Shown one piece after another: positions 41,127 to 49,620 of a stretch of 64,000 bases of DNA. The stretch covers positions 129,178 through 193,177 of the forward strand of contig JACQIB010000001.1 in assembly GCA_016198755.1 (NCBI GenBank), given 5' to 3'. This DNA is from Candidatus Aenigmatarchaeota archaeon. Its GTDB lineage: Archaea; Aenigmatarchaeota; Aenigmatarchaeia; Aenigmatarchaeales; JACQIB01. The first letter of the stretch is position 1; every line of letters begins with the position of its first letter. A program made the position numbers and the translations under genes. A model generated the notes under the pieces. It saw nothing but the letters and a program-made list of their open reading frames with translations, was not told where the DNA came from and did no database searches.

Positions 41127-42503
41127 ATGGATATAGAAGCCTTGGATAGATTTTCCAGAGATGTTCTTCCAGAGTTTGCATCTGATTTGGGAGGCTTGGT
41201 ACAGATACCAAGCATAAGCGGGGATCCTGTACATTCTGAAGATGTTAGGAAATGTGCAGAGGCTCTTTTAGGTTTCTTGAATAGAACTGGTGCTGATCAT
41301 AGGTTGATAGAAACCGAGGGGCATCCAGCAGTTTTCGGCTCCCTGACTGTAGACGAAAAAAAGCCCACAATTCTTGTTTACAACCACTATGATGTACAAC
41401 CGCCTGGTGAGGGTAAATGGGAATTGGAACCTTTTTCAGGAAAATTAAAGGATGGAGCTGTACATGGACGAGGCGCGACAGATGATAAGGGACCACTTTT
41501 GGCAACTATTGAAACAGTAGATTACTTGAACGGAATAGAAGAGCTTAATGTAAACTTACGTTTTATTTTTGAAGGGGAAGAAGAGAGTGGCAGCCCAAAC
41601 TTTTCTAACGCTCTTAAACAATCAGGAATCGGTGCAAATGATATAGATGGAATTTTGCTTTGTGATACGGTTTGGATGAACGGAAGGCCAACAATAACCT
41701 ACTCCCTTCGTGGTCTTGTCTATGCTGAGATGACTTATAGGTCAGCTAAAGCTCCAGTGCACTCTGGCTTAGTTGGTGGTGCAGTTAAAAACCCGCTTAC
41801 AGTACTTTCCAACGCAATAGCTGCTTGCGATAAAGCATATCGCAATAATCCTAGTGGCGATTTCCTTGATGAAGATGTTGCAGAACCTACAGAAGAAGAG
41901 CTACAAGCATTAGATAATCTGAATTTCGATGCAGAGCGGTTTTTGCGTGATACTGGAATAACAAGACCCACAACCCTAAACTCTTTGACTATGCTCAAAA
42001 GATTATGGATGCAGCCTACAATTGAAGCTCATGGATTTATAGGAGGCTATACAGGTCCAGCTTCTTCAACAGTTATTCCAGATTCTGCAACAGCAAAGAT
42101 AAGCATGCGGCTGGTTCCAAATCAGGATCCGAATAAGGCTGCAAAGACTTTATCCGATAATATAAAAAAGGTAGATGAAGATATAGAGATTAAGTTTACA
42201 AAATCTATACCTCCATTTAAAACCAGAACAGACCATCCCTATATGAAAGCTGCTCATTCGGCTGCTGAACAGGGGTTTGGTATAATTCCAGCATATGTTG
42301 GTTGCGGGGGCAGCATAGGAGCGGTACCAGCTTTCTTAGAATATTTTGGCCAGAGGCCAATTGTAATGCTTGCAATGAGCACAGAAAGAGATAGCTACCA
42401 TGGACCAAATGAAAAGTTTGAATTACAGCAGGCAGCCGGTGGTATAAGAACAGTTGGCAGATTCTTAGACAATGTGGGAAAAATGGGAAGAACTGTGGCC
42501 TAA
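41127..42503 (+). CDS. M20-family metallopeptidase (dipeptidase-like)
   Basis: A 458-residue dizinc aminoacylase/dipeptidase. VYNHYDVQPPGEGKWELEPF near residue 90 carries the His and Asp ligands, GRGATDDKGPL near 122 the bridging Asp, and FEGEEESGS near 155 the catalytic Glu pair, followed by a dimerisation domain (RGLVYAEMTYRSA). It resembles the carnosinase/CPG2-like group. The track begins 26 codons early; ATG 41127 fits the family. It has no signal peptide, so it acts in the cytoplasm on small peptides. The 3' end overlaps the OB-fold gene by 4 bp. Confidence 0.93.
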   Translation: MDIEALDRFSRDVLPEFASDLGGLVQIPSISGDPVHSEDVRKCAEALLGFLNRTGADHRLIETEGHPAVFGSLTVDEKKPTILVYNHYDVQPPGEGKWELEPFSGKLKDGAVHGRGATDDKGPLLATIETVDYLNGIEELNVNLRFIFEGEEESGSPNFSNALKQSGIGANDIDGILLCDTVWMNGRPTITYSLRGLVYAEMTYRSAKAPVHSGLVGGAVKNPLTVLSNAIAACDKAYRNNPSGDFLDEDVAEPTEEELQALDNLNFDAERFLRDTGITRPTTLNSLTMLKRLWMQPTIEAHGFIGGYTGPASSTVIPDSATAKISMRLVPNQDPNKAAKTLSDNIKKVDEDIEIKFTKSIPPFKTRTDHPYMKAAHSAAEQGFGIIPAYVGCGGSIGAVPAFLEYFGQRPIVMLAMSTERDSYHGPNEKFELQQAAGGIRTVGRFLDNVGKMGRTVA

Positions 42504-42826
42504 GCCTCCCTGGCCTTCCTGTAAAGCTCTAAATTGAAACCTTCCAAGTCCTGCACAGCTTCCCCCCTGCACTCAAACCCTTCTAACAACGGCAAAACTC
42601 TTGCCACAACCCTTACTCTCTTTCCAACTCCAGCTGAGCCTATAAGGTCAGGGTTCTCAAAAACAACTTCAGTCTTTCCAGTTCCATCATCCACTATTAT
42701 TGAGCTGTCATCAGCAGCAATAACAGTCCCGAGCAAGCGCACGCGCACATCCTTTTCAGGATCCACATCAGATATACTCTTCTCAACAGCAGGAAGCTTT
42801 CTCTTGGGTAATTGTGCCTGTTCCAT
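42500..42826 (-). CDS. OB-fold nucleic-acid-binding protein (RPA32/Stn1-like)
   Basis: A 108-residue single OB fold. VRVRLLGTVIAADDSSIIVDDGTGKTEVVF at residues 27-56 has the beta1-beta2-beta3 pattern, with DDGTG as in RPA32 and Stn1 proteins, and VRVVARVLPLLEGFECRGEAVQDL closes the barrel. It may bind single-stranded DNA, possibly as a small RPA subunit, but no RPA70 gene is in the window. Its start overlaps upstream sequence of the divergent SpoIIM-like gene. Confidence 0.75.
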   Translation of the reverse strand: MEQAQLPKRKLPAVEKSISDVDPEKDVRVRLLGTVIAADDSSIIVDDGTGKTEVVFENPDLIGSAGVGKRVRVVARVLPLLEGFECRGEAVQDLEGFNLELYRKAREA

Positions 42827-42906
42827 GTGAAGCTTTTGTGCCCAAAAGAATAAATAGGCAGGTTGGGAAGGGCAGCTTTAAAAGCCAAAAAAACAATAAA
42901 ACTCAC

Positions 42907-43713
42907 ATGGTTCTGGAATCTCTTTTCCCTGCAAAGGATATTGTGAACAAGCCAATAGACATGTTAATACTCTCGTTTATAGTGGCTATAGCCTGCGTTT
43001 TTATTTCCTATTTTATTTTTCCTTCCTATGCCGGAATTATAGCACCACTTTTGGTTACAGTTGCCATGACACCAGTTGTTTACAGGATTTTTAGCATAGA
43101 GGAAGAGGTTGAAAGGGACGAGGCAGAGAAAAAGCTAACACTCACATTTTTCCAGAGGCACAGGGAAACAATATTGCTCTTTTCCCTGTTTTTTATAGGC
43201 AATTTCCTTGCTATTTTCCTTCTGGCCCTTGTTTTGCCGCAGGAGGTTGCAACATCGGCTTTCTCACAGCAGATAGCTGAAATAAAGCTTATTAAATCAG
43301 TTTCAGCCTCTGCCACTGGTTCTGCAACTTCAGATGCGTTCTTTGCAATAATAACCATGAATAACCTGAAGGTTATGATTTTCTCCTTCCTTATATCCCT
43401 CTTTATTGTAACTGGTTCCTTTTTTATTTTGAGCTGGAACGCTTCTATAATAGCAATATATTTAGCCAGTTTTATTAGACAGGGCTATATTGATGATTTC
43501 TTTTCCCGTTCCCTTGGAATTTTACCGCACGCTCCTGTAGAAATGCTGGCATACTTTTTAGCTGGTATAGCAGGCGGAATTCTATCTTTAGGATTGGTCA
43601 GGGAAAAGCTCTGGAGTCCTGAATTTAGGCTAATCCTCCGAGACTCTGTACTTTTAATGGGACTTTCAATTGCAGCAGTTTTTGCAGGTGCTGTACTAGA
43701 AGTCTGGGCATGA
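42907..43713 (+). CDS. SpoIIM/COG1300-family membrane protein
   Basis: A 268-residue polytopic membrane protein with about six helices. The pattern FFIGNFLAIFLLAL after TILLFSL, and later FIILSWNASIIAIYLASFIRQGY and LGILPHAPVEMLAYFLAGIAGGILSLGL, matches the SpoIIM-like/DUF95 family, in which a NxxxA and a HGxxE-like (here HAPVE) motif recur. In archaea this family is common and of unknown function. The upstream start at 42814 is wrong; ATG 42907 has CTTTAAAAG about 30 nt before it. Confidence 0.85.
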   Translation: MVLESLFPAKDIVNKPIDMLILSFIVAIACVFISYFIFPSYAGIIAPLLVTVAMTPVVYRIFSIEEEVERDEAEKKLTLTFFQRHRETILLFSLFFIGNFLAIFLLALVLPQEVATSAFSQQIAEIKLIKSVSASATGSATSDAFFAIITMNNLKVMIFSFLISLFIVTGSFFILSWNASIIAIYLASFIRQGYIDDFFSRSLGILPHAPVEMLAYFLAGIAGGILSLGLVREKLWSPEFRLILRDSVLLMGLSIAAVFAGAVLEVWA

Positions 43714-43725
43714 CAAATACAGGCG

Positions 43726-44118
43726 CTAGATGCCCCCGCCTTCTAAATTTAGCTTGCCCATTCCCATCTGCATACCCCTTTGTTCCTGCTTATGCTCAGC
43801 TCTGGCAATCATTGTAGGTGTATATCTCAGCAAGGCTATACAAACAAGTCCCAATTCTGCAGCTCTTCTCAGATTCTCCGGAACGTAATTATACAGCAGT
43901 TCAGAATAGACAAATGCCTCTCCCACAGAGTGCCCAACAGCCCCCAGTTTAGTAGAAGCTGAAGCTGTCATACATTTCCATCCCCGTTCTTGTTCCAGAT
44001 AATCATGTGCAGTTCCTGGCCAAAAGAAATATTCTTTCACACCCCTGCCAATGTATTTGACTCCTTTTTTTAAAGTCTCCCCAATTCTAGGTTTACTTGG
44101 TATTGTTGTTTCTGCCAT
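43726..44118 (-). CDS. Hypothetical protein
   Basis: A 130-residue protein of unknown function, predicted mostly helical, with short hydrophobic stretches (LRRAAELGLVCIALLRY near 85-101). The C-terminus is Met/Gly-rich (GMQMGMGKLNLEGGGI). It faces the SpoIIM-like gene convergently and is divergent from a Nudix gene; neither gives a hint of role. Confidence 0.6.
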   Translation of the reverse strand: MAETTIPSKPRIGETLKKGVKYIGRGVKEYFFWPGTAHDYLEQERGWKCMTASASTKLGAVGHSVGEAFVYSELLYNYVPENLRRAAELGLVCIALLRYTPTMIARAEHKQEQRGMQMGMGKLNLEGGGI

Positions 44119-44203
44119 ATTCTCATTTGAACAAAAAAGCTTTTAAACCTTTCAAAAACTGGTGGACCCCTGCTTTTTATTCTTGTGAAAGCAACCCCAA
44201 GCT

Positions 44204-44647
44204 ATGGAAACCCACATGGTTGTATCAGCCTATATTGTCTATAATAACAAAGTTCTTTTAATCCACCACAAGAAGCTGGATATGTGGCTCCCTGTTGGTG
44301 GGCATATAGAAGAGAATGAAGTTCCTGATGATGCTATTCTAAGGGAAATAAAAGAGGAGGTTGGTATAGAGGCAGAAATACTAAATATTTCAGACCTCCC
44401 AATTGTTGGCTCAGTCAAAAGGAACCTCCACATACCTTTCTATGTTAATGTACATAATGTAGGTGACCATAATCATTGTTGTTTATATTATTTGTGCAAA
44501 CCCCTAAACCCTGAAAACCTGAAAATAAGCGAAGAGCTCAAAGGCTTTCGCTGGCTCTCCCGCGAGGAGCTTTCTGGTCCTGATGTATCGCCAGAAATTA
44601 AGAACAGTGCCAAAAAAGCTTTAGATATATTCTCAAAATTTGTCTAA
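44204..44647 (+). CDS. Nudix hydrolase
   Basis: A 147-residue Nudix protein with the catalytic box GGHIEENEVPDDAILREIKEEVG at residues 31-53 and the outer WLSREEL tail. The box is complete (GX5EX7REXXEEXG). The substrate cannot be read; FYVNVHNVGDHNHCCLYYLC is His/Cys-rich and unlike the MTH1-like protein at 24.8 kb. It is the second Nudix protein in the window. Confidence 0.92.
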   Translation: METHMVVSAYIVYNNKVLLIHHKKLDMWLPVGGHIEENEVPDDAILREIKEEVGIEAEILNISDLPIVGSVKRNLHIPFYVNVHNVGDHNHCCLYYLCKPLNPENLKISEELKGFRWLSREELSGPDVSPEIKNSAKKALDIFSKFV

Positions 44648-44705
44648 TGGTGGGTCACTGTGATTTTACACAAACTTTATAAGTTGTGTGTTACATAGAT
44701 ATATT

Positions 44706-44915
44706 ATGCATTTGAAACCAGAAAAGAACATATACAACAGACTTAGCCAATTACAAAAAGACATAAGGCATGTTAAGACTGATGTGGATATGATAAAGGC
44801 AGTAATAATTGAAGATACTCTACTTACAAAGGAGGAAAAGGCTCATATAGAAAAGAGCATGGAAAACCTAAAGAAAGGGAAAACGGCAGAGTTTATACCA
44901 TTAAATGAAATCTGA
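44706..44915 (+). CDS. Probable antitoxin of a RelBE-type pair
   Basis: A 69-residue helical, charged protein directly upstream of a RelE-like toxin gene, with a 5-bp gap. LSQLQKDIRHVKTDVDMIKAVIIEDTLLTKEEKAHIEKSMENLKKG is a long helical stretch ending in a flexible tail, as in antitoxins that wrap their toxin. ATG 44706 is preferred to GTG 44688; CTTTATAAG lies about 27 nt upstream. Confidence 0.75.
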   Translation: MHLKPEKNIYNRLSQLQKDIRHVKTDVDMIKAVIIEDTLLTKEEKAHIEKSMENLKKGKTAEFIPLNEI

Positions 44916-44920
44916 TACAA

Positions 44921-45175
44921 ATGTTTAACATACTCCTCCACAAGGATGTTGTAAAATTTCTAAAATTCCTTGATAAAGAGTTGCAAGATAGAATAAAGAA
45001 AAAGCTTAGGGTGCTTGAAACAGATCCTTATCCAGCAGGATGTATAAAGCTTGCAGGAACCAGGAATATGTTCAGGTTAAGGGTGGGTAATTACAGAGTT
45101 CTGTATTATGTTGATTACGACAGCTCTACGATAGTTATTGATAAGATAGATAAAAGGAGCAGTGTTTACAACTAA
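44921..45175 (+). CDS. RelE/ParE-family toxin
   Basis: An 84-residue RelE-like protein: FNILLHKDVVKFLKFLDKELQDRIKKKLRVLETDPYPAGCIKLAG, then MFRLRVGNYRVLYYVDYDSSTIVIDKIDKRSSVY. These elements (basic helix pair, LRVGNYRVLY) are the family core. RelE toxins cut mRNA on the ribosome. With the upstream antitoxin gene it forms a complete two-gene module just before the tRNA-Pro gene. Confidence 0.9.
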   Translation: MFNILLHKDVVKFLKFLDKELQDRIKKKLRVLETDPYPAGCIKLAGTRNMFRLRVGNYRVLYYVDYDSSTIVIDKIDKRSSVYN

Positions 45176-45203
45176 ACTTATGGTGGGCCCGCTGTGATTT
45201 GAA

Positions 45204-45223
45204 TTCCTGGGCATCTTGCGCCG
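45204..45223 (-). other. tRNA-Pro intron at 53/54, 20 nt
   Basis: Exon CCTG (48-51) pairs with CAGG located six to three bases before the 3' splice site; the bulges are TG|C and AA|T. The intron itself folds as GGC-gcaagat-GCC. At 20 nt it is among the shorter archaeal tRNA introns, and it lies at the junction of T-stem and T-loop. Confidence 0.85.
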
Positions 45224-45258
45224 CACAGGTCGCGAGGTCCCGAACCTCGAATCCTACC

Positions 45259-45310
45259 ATTCTAGCATGCGAAGTTGTGCTGGAATCCAGCGAAGCTTGC
45301 TTCGCACGAA
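45259..45310 (-). other. tRNA-Pro intron in the D-loop (16/18), 52 nt
   Basis: Exon TCTA (11-14) pairs with TAGA six to three bases before the 3' splice site; bulges are GC|T and AT|G. The intron ends pair over eight bases (GTGCGAAG with CTTCGCAT). Excision restores the expected D-loop AGCGGTA. Introns at this place are rare compared with 37/38. Confidence 0.83.
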
Positions 45311-45348
45311 GCTAGACTACGGGCCCAAACACTATTCTACAAACTAAC

Positions 45349-46182
45349 CTAAAAAGGATAAGAAATATGCCTTTTTTCCACTTCTGATGTTGGCGGCAGG
45401 TATTTGGGAGGTTCTGTTAATACAGTTGGTTCAGCAGGTTTTTCATATTCCCTTTTCCTTGTTGGATAGAACCATTTAACCCTTCCCAAAAGGCTCCTGA
45501 TATCTTTTCTTTCCTGTTCCATTAAAGACAGTGCAATTCTTACAGGTTCTGTCAGTTCCATAAGCCCCTCATCTTCTGCCAAAAATCCCTGTTCCCTGAG
45601 GGGATGTATTTTAGAATCCATGAATACGTTACGCTCAACTGTTTTTGTATTTGGGTATTGTAACCTTTCCATAATATCAGGCATGCTCAGCGGTTCTTTT
45701 TGCCCATACAGTAACCAGAGTATTGCATAGCCGCAGCCAAGTGCAACATCCCTCTCTTTCTTCATCGTATCAAACACATCATCAATTTCAAAGAAAACCC
45801 TGCTCAAGGCTGCAATTTTGTTTGTAGCAAGGACTTCTGTCTTGTTTGTAAGACGGGCTGATAAGAGGTTTCTTTTTGCATAAGATCCCCTCTCATGCTG
45901 GAATCTGCTTACATTATTTCCAGCTCCCCCCTGGCCAGCCTGCAGCAATGCCATAGCATATACAGACCATGCAGGAGTCTGTGAATGAAAATTGTAGCAG
46001 TGGGATCCTATATCGATTTTTGGGCCAGATGCGGATGTAAAATTATATGATGGAAACAGTTCCCGAATATATTTTAAAACCTCAGTTTGTACCAATCCGA
46101 AATTAAAACCTGAAATATAACTGTCTATCCTTCGTTTTAGTTCCCTCCGCTGCTCAACAGGCAGAAGTCTCTGGGAAGCCAT
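45349..46182 (-). CDS. Hypothetical protein with C-terminal winged helix
   Basis: A 277-residue soluble protein of unknown family. Residues 165-225 (LSMPDIMERLQYPNTKTVERNVFMDSKIHPLREQGFLAEDEGLMELTEP) look like a winged helix. The N-terminal region is helical with VQTEVLKYIRELFPSY and a conserved-looking GSHCYNFHSQ segment. A regulator is plausible; nothing shows its target. It is on the same strand as tRNA-Pro, upstream of it in transcription direction. Confidence 0.65.
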   Translation of the reverse strand: MASQRLLPVEQRRELKRRIDSYISGFNFGLVQTEVLKYIRELFPSYNFTSASGPKIDIGSHCYNFHSQTPAWSVYAMALLQAGQGGAGNNVSRFQHERGSYAKRNLLSARLTNKTEVLATNKIAALSRVFFEIDDVFDTMKKERDVALGCGYAILWLLYGQKEPLSMPDIMERLQYPNTKTVERNVFMDSKIHPLREQGFLAEDEGLMELTEPVRIALSLMEQERKDIRSLLGRVKWFYPTRKREYEKPAEPTVLTEPPKYLPPTSEVEKRHISYPF

Positions 46183-46238
46183 ATAACAAATATATACTCT
46201 ATATTACTTATCCCTTTGTGATTTCTCTCCAGTAAGGA

Positions 46239-46946
46239 CTAAACCTTCCTGCCGAAAACCAGAAAGCCTGTGTGTGCCATGCTCCATGTTTTTGGCCGGC
46301 TCTTCCCATATCCATACTGCCATTCTTTCTGTATATTTTCCAATCCCTTTATCCCGGAAAATCCAGCTTTCTCAAGCGCAGCCCAGACCTTTCCCAAAGT
46401 TTCAGCATGCAAACAGTAAACAGCAACCCAGCCCCCAGTCTTTAACAGGGAAAAAGCCTTTTTTATAAACCTATCCGGATTTTCTAAATCTAAAGTAACC
46501 AAATCTACTTTCCCTTTTGCTTTTGAGAAATCTTTGTTCACAAACTTAATTTTTACCCCGCAGAATTCCGCATTTTTATTTGCAATCTCAAAAAACCCCT
46601 TATCCCTCTCATAACTTGTAACAGAACAACCTTGCATAGAAAGAAAAATAGAAAGCCACCCGCTCCCGCCACCAGAATCTATAACTTTCCAATCGGTCCC
46701 AGCACCAGTTATAGAAACAATTGCGGCAGCATCCTTCGGAAGAATAACCTGCGGCCCTCTCTTGCAGTGCAAAAGCAAATCAAGTGTTGAAGGTTTTAGA
46801 ACTGAAAAAACAGCCTTCCCAACTTTTATCCTCTGTCCAATTTTTACTTTCCTAAGATCAGCCTTCCCATATTTTGTATCATAAACTTTCCCAGTGCCCA
46901 GAAGGTAGCTCTTTTCCTTCCCCACAATCAGAACCCTCTCTTCCAT
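46239..46946 (-). CDS. trmI: tRNA (adenine-N1)-methyltransferase, TrmI family
   Basis: Archaeal TrmI makes m1A at positions 57/58 of the T-loop. The 235-residue protein has a short N-terminal beta domain (LLGTGKVYDTKYGKADL), then the linker HCKRGPQVILPKDAAAIV, which is typical of the family, and a Rossmann methyltransferase with IDSGGGSGWLSIFLS near residue 91 and LVTLDLENPDRFI near 150. The SAM-binding loop is GGGSG rather than GTGSG. Its substrate site is exactly where two tRNAs here carry introns, but that is only a spatial coincidence so far. Confidence 0.9.
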   Translation of the reverse strand: MEERVLIVGKEKSYLLGTGKVYDTKYGKADLRKVKIGQRIKVGKAVFSVLKPSTLDLLLHCKRGPQVILPKDAAAIVSITGAGTDWKVIDSGGGSGWLSIFLSMQGCSVTSYERDKGFFEIANKNAEFCGVKIKFVNKDFSKAKGKVDLVTLDLENPDRFIKKAFSLLKTGGWVAVYCLHAETLGKVWAALEKAGFSGIKGLENIQKEWQYGYGKSRPKTWSMAHTGFLVFGRKV

Positions 46947-47009
46947 ATCTTTCAGTTCCTATCAACCACTATTTATATACAAGTTTGGTATGGGCAGGGA
47001 AAAAAATAT

Positions 47010-47993
47010 CTAGGCAACAGCTTCTGCCCCGCCGAACAGAATACTCTTTGCTACCCCAACTCTTTCAGACAGAACATCTAACATATCGCTTCCTCCCCAG
47101 TATGCACCCTCGGGTACAAAAACTCTTCCGTCAGCCATTGTAATAACAGAAGGCTTGTCTATATGCACAGTTCTCTCTTGTATTTCAGCCCTGTGCAGCA
47201 GCGCCCCAACAAGCATATCCACGCTCCTGTTCGCAATTTCCGGAGAAAAACTATTATCTATAACCGGCGGTCTGAAAATATCGTATATTGACATTATTCC
47301 CCGTTCTGAAGGGGCAGAACTTTCTGTTATTAATTCTTCCCATGAGCGTGCATCCCTCCCACTGACCCGTTCAAATCTCTCTTTCTCCTCGCAGTGCACA
47401 AAAACAATATCCCCTCCCAGCTTTTTAATTGTAGAGGCTTCAGCCACAGTTCTCACACCATCAAACACAGCACCCCCAACAACCCTCTCCAGCAATTTTT
47501 TAACAACAATATCCCCGCCATACTCAGCTCTCATTCTCTCCCCCATCATCTGCATATTATCCCTTGTTGGCTCCAGCCCCTCCCCTGCCAGTTCCTCTCT
47601 AATAACATCTGAGCAAACCAAGTGCTGCAGCCCAAACCTGTGGGCTATATACTTTGATATTGTCCCCTTTCCAGATCCTATAAGTCCAGCCACCCCAAGA
47701 TAAAAATCATCTCCAGCACCTCTTCTATTTACAACAGCCTGCCCATCGCAGCAGCCTATATTTGACAGCTTTGCTCTTACTGTGTAAACTGTTGGCTCCC
47801 CCACAGTCCTATAAAGATGAGCAAAATCCCATGTGTAGGCGTCGCAAGAAAATGTCCCCCGCCTTGTTATAATTGCAACTGCTTCTTTTGGAATATCCAG
47901 CTGCAGCAAGCCATATGTTGGCCCTATTTCATCAGAATTTCTGCTAAACCCCTCTACAACAGCATTAAAACCCAGTTCAACAGCCCCAGCCAT
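47010..47993 (-). CDS. P-loop kinase (dephospho-CoA/adenylate kinase-like) with N-terminal extension
   Basis: A 327-residue protein. Residues 95-280 form a P-loop nucleoside kinase-like domain: GVAGLIGSGKGTISKYIAHRFGL with Walker A near 100, then CSDVIREELAGEGLEPTRDNMQMMGE and VVGGAVFDGVRTVAEASTI. These resemble the archaeal dephospho-CoA/adenylate kinase-like family. About 90 N-terminal residues (GFNAVVEGFSRNSDEIG...) are not part of it, and a further 45 follow at the C-terminus. The start ATG 47993 removes an unlikely leader. The substrate is unknown. Confidence 0.75.
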   Translation of the reverse strand: MAGAVELGFNAVVEGFSRNSDEIGPTYGLLQLDIPKEAVAIITRRGTFSCDAYTWDFAHLYRTVGEPTVYTVRAKLSNIGCCDGQAVVNRRGAGDDFYLGVAGLIGSGKGTISKYIAHRFGLQHLVCSDVIREELAGEGLEPTRDNMQMMGERMRAEYGGDIVVKKLLERVVGGAVFDGVRTVAEASTIKKLGGDIVFVHCEEKERFERVSGRDARSWEELITESSAPSERGIMSIYDIFRPPVIDNSFSPEIANRSVDMLVGALLHRAEIQERTVHIDKPSVITMADGRVFVPEGAYWGGSDMLDVLSERVGVAKSILFGGAEAVA

Positions 47994-48034
47994 AGAAAAG
48001 CTTGCGCACAAAACCTTTTAAACCCAGTATTTTC

Positions 48035-48715
48035 CTAGCTAATAGGATAAGCAAGCCCTGTGCGCGCAGAGTTTGTGTTTCTAAACTTCCTTAGGGATTC
48101 CGGCCCAAAATCATCTATAAACCTTCTAATGCAAATCCCTCCAACTTTCCTATTGCTGTATTCTACTCTTTCAGGAAGCGGATCATCTGCAAACTCCCCC
48201 AATTTCACAAGCTCAGGCACTATCCCATTTCCAAAATTAAACAGCCCAACTTCCCGTTCTGTACCCACATACCCTTTCCCCAGCATCTCTTCCATAACTG
48301 TTGCAGGCCATGTCATACTTTTGTCCCTGTCTGGAATAACTTTAATTTTTCCATCTTCCTCTGTTAACAGGCAAACACTTGACCAGTCATAGCTTGTCTT
48401 TTTCTGCTCCCCAATCCCGCGCAGAACAGCAGGCTCTGCAAAACCAGCACCAATCAAATGCATTCTTGACATTCCACACCCGTCCACCCCTTCCGGAGCT
48501 TCCCATGTCATTGTCTCAGAGCTTATTCCCCTTACATCCTCCCGCGTATGGTATATTGTTGTTGGAATTGAAGAGAGAATGGCAGCATAAATCCCATTTA
48601 GGAACTGGAAGCTTGTTGCAGCAGACAAATCAGCTCTACCAGCATAAGTCAGCCTTACAGGGTACGATCCAGTCCTGTCCCTTGCAGCCTCTACAAAGAA
48701 TGTGGTTTCTGACAT
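48035..48715 (-). CDS. Hypothetical protein
   Basis: A 226-residue soluble protein I cannot place. It contains a Gly/Met segment (DGCGMSRMHLIGAGFAEPAVLRGIGEQKK) and mixed alpha/beta predicted structure. It lies between the P-loop kinase and a methyltransferase on the same strand with gaps of 41 and 24 bp, so the three may be an operon. A shared task such as modification of a small molecule is speculative. Confidence 0.6.
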   Translation of the reverse strand: MSETTFFVEAARDRTGSYPVRLTYAGRADLSAATSFQFLNGIYAAILSSIPTTIYHTREDVRGISSETMTWEAPEGVDGCGMSRMHLIGAGFAEPAVLRGIGEQKKTSYDWSSVCLLTEEDGKIKVIPDRDKSMTWPATVMEEMLGKGYVGTEREVGLFNFGNGIVPELVKLGEFADDPLPERVEYSNRKVGGICIRRFIDDFGPESLRKFRNTNSARTGLAYPIS

Positions 48716-48739
48716 GTTTACCATTCGAAAGAAATCTAT

Positions 48740-49534
48740 TTAAGCAGTAGCTTTGATGTGCCAGAATCCATTCCTTTCCTTAAGGTCATCTATACGAAGC
48801 CTAGCTTGTTCAACAACTTCTCTAATTCCTATTTGTTCCCATCCTACTTCTTTTCCCTCCCTGTTATAAACACGGCATACACCTTTCTGGAACATTATAT
48901 AATCTTCTGTTTTTTCTCCTCGGGGCCCATGTGTATTAGACATTGTGACCATACTCAGCTTGCCCCCAGGCTTAAGCACACGCTTAATTTCTTCCAAGGC
49001 ACTGATGCAAACATCTATCGGTCTCTTTCTCCCTCCAAAAACCTTTTCAGAGTGCGGAAGCATCATTAAAACTCCATAAAACCCAACACCATCCATAGAC
49101 CCCCTTTCAAATGGGAGGCTTGTTGCAGAACCCCATCTCACATCCCTATTAACAGTATCATTCCATTTCATGATCCTTGTCTGTTCATCCGGAACCCCTC
49201 TCCTGGCAAGTTCACCTTCAACATAGGAAAGGTTCACACCAGAAACCTGAAACCCCGCATTCTGCAAAGCCCACAAACTATAACCCTCACCGCAGCCAAC
49301 GTCCAATACTCTCTTCTCCCTCACTCCACCTAGAGTTTCCCTCCAGTAGTCAGGAGCTTTAACGCCATATCTATACGCTGTAGCAGGATCAAAAGCAGCT
49401 CCACCTGTTTTTCTAGAGAAAATCTCCCTCTCATATCTTAACTGCGCAGGGCTTAGCATTTTGAGGTGCACTGCATTTGGTGGTATATTATGATCTTTCA
49501 TAAAGTCCAGAATTGGGCTATTATCTTTTCCCAT
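48740..49534 (-). CDS. SAM-dependent methyltransferase (class I)
   Basis: A 264-residue class I methyltransferase with the SAM motif VLDVGCGEGYSLWALQNAGFQVSGVNLS near residue 72 and LKPGGKLSMVTMSNTHG after KRVLKPGG near 200. The start at 49606 is replaced by ATG 49534, with TATTTAAGG about 28 nt upstream. The substrate is unknown; the fold suggests a small-molecule or lipid target rather than RNA. It is the first gene of the 47.0-49.5 kb minus-strand group and divergent from prepilin peptidase. Confidence 0.9.
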   Translation of the reverse strand: MGKDNSPILDFMKDHNIPPNAVHLKMLSPAQLRYEREIFSRKTGGAAFDPATAYRYGVKAPDYWRETLGGVREKRVLDVGCGEGYSLWALQNAGFQVSGVNLSYVEGELARRGVPDEQTRIMKWNDTVNRDVRWGSATSLPFERGSMDGVGFYGVLMMLPHSEKVFGGRKRPIDVCISALEEIKRVLKPGGKLSMVTMSNTHGPRGEKTEDYIMFQKGVCRVYNREGKEVGWEQIGIREVVEQARLRIDDLKERNGFWHIKATA

Positions 49535-49620
49535 AATTAAATTTGGAAATAAAACCTTAAATAGGCTTCTGTCTCGTGCTAGTATAGTAAAGTTAAAAGC
49601 CCACAAACCAAATAAATCCC

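Larger units (their letters stand above)
45181..45326 (-). tRNA. tRNA-Pro(CGG) with introns in the D-loop and T-arm
   Basis: Acceptor GGGCCCG/CGGGCCC, discriminator A and encoded CCA. The uninterrupted anticodon arm CGAGG-TTCGGGA-CCTCG gives anticodon CGG. The D-loop is split between positions 16 and 18 by 52 nt, and the T-arm between 53 and 54 by 20 nt. Removing them gives GTCT-AGCGGTA-GGAT and CTGTG-TTCAAAT-CACAG, both normal. Both introns have an exact four-base splice helix, so this reading is well supported. Confidence 0.9.
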
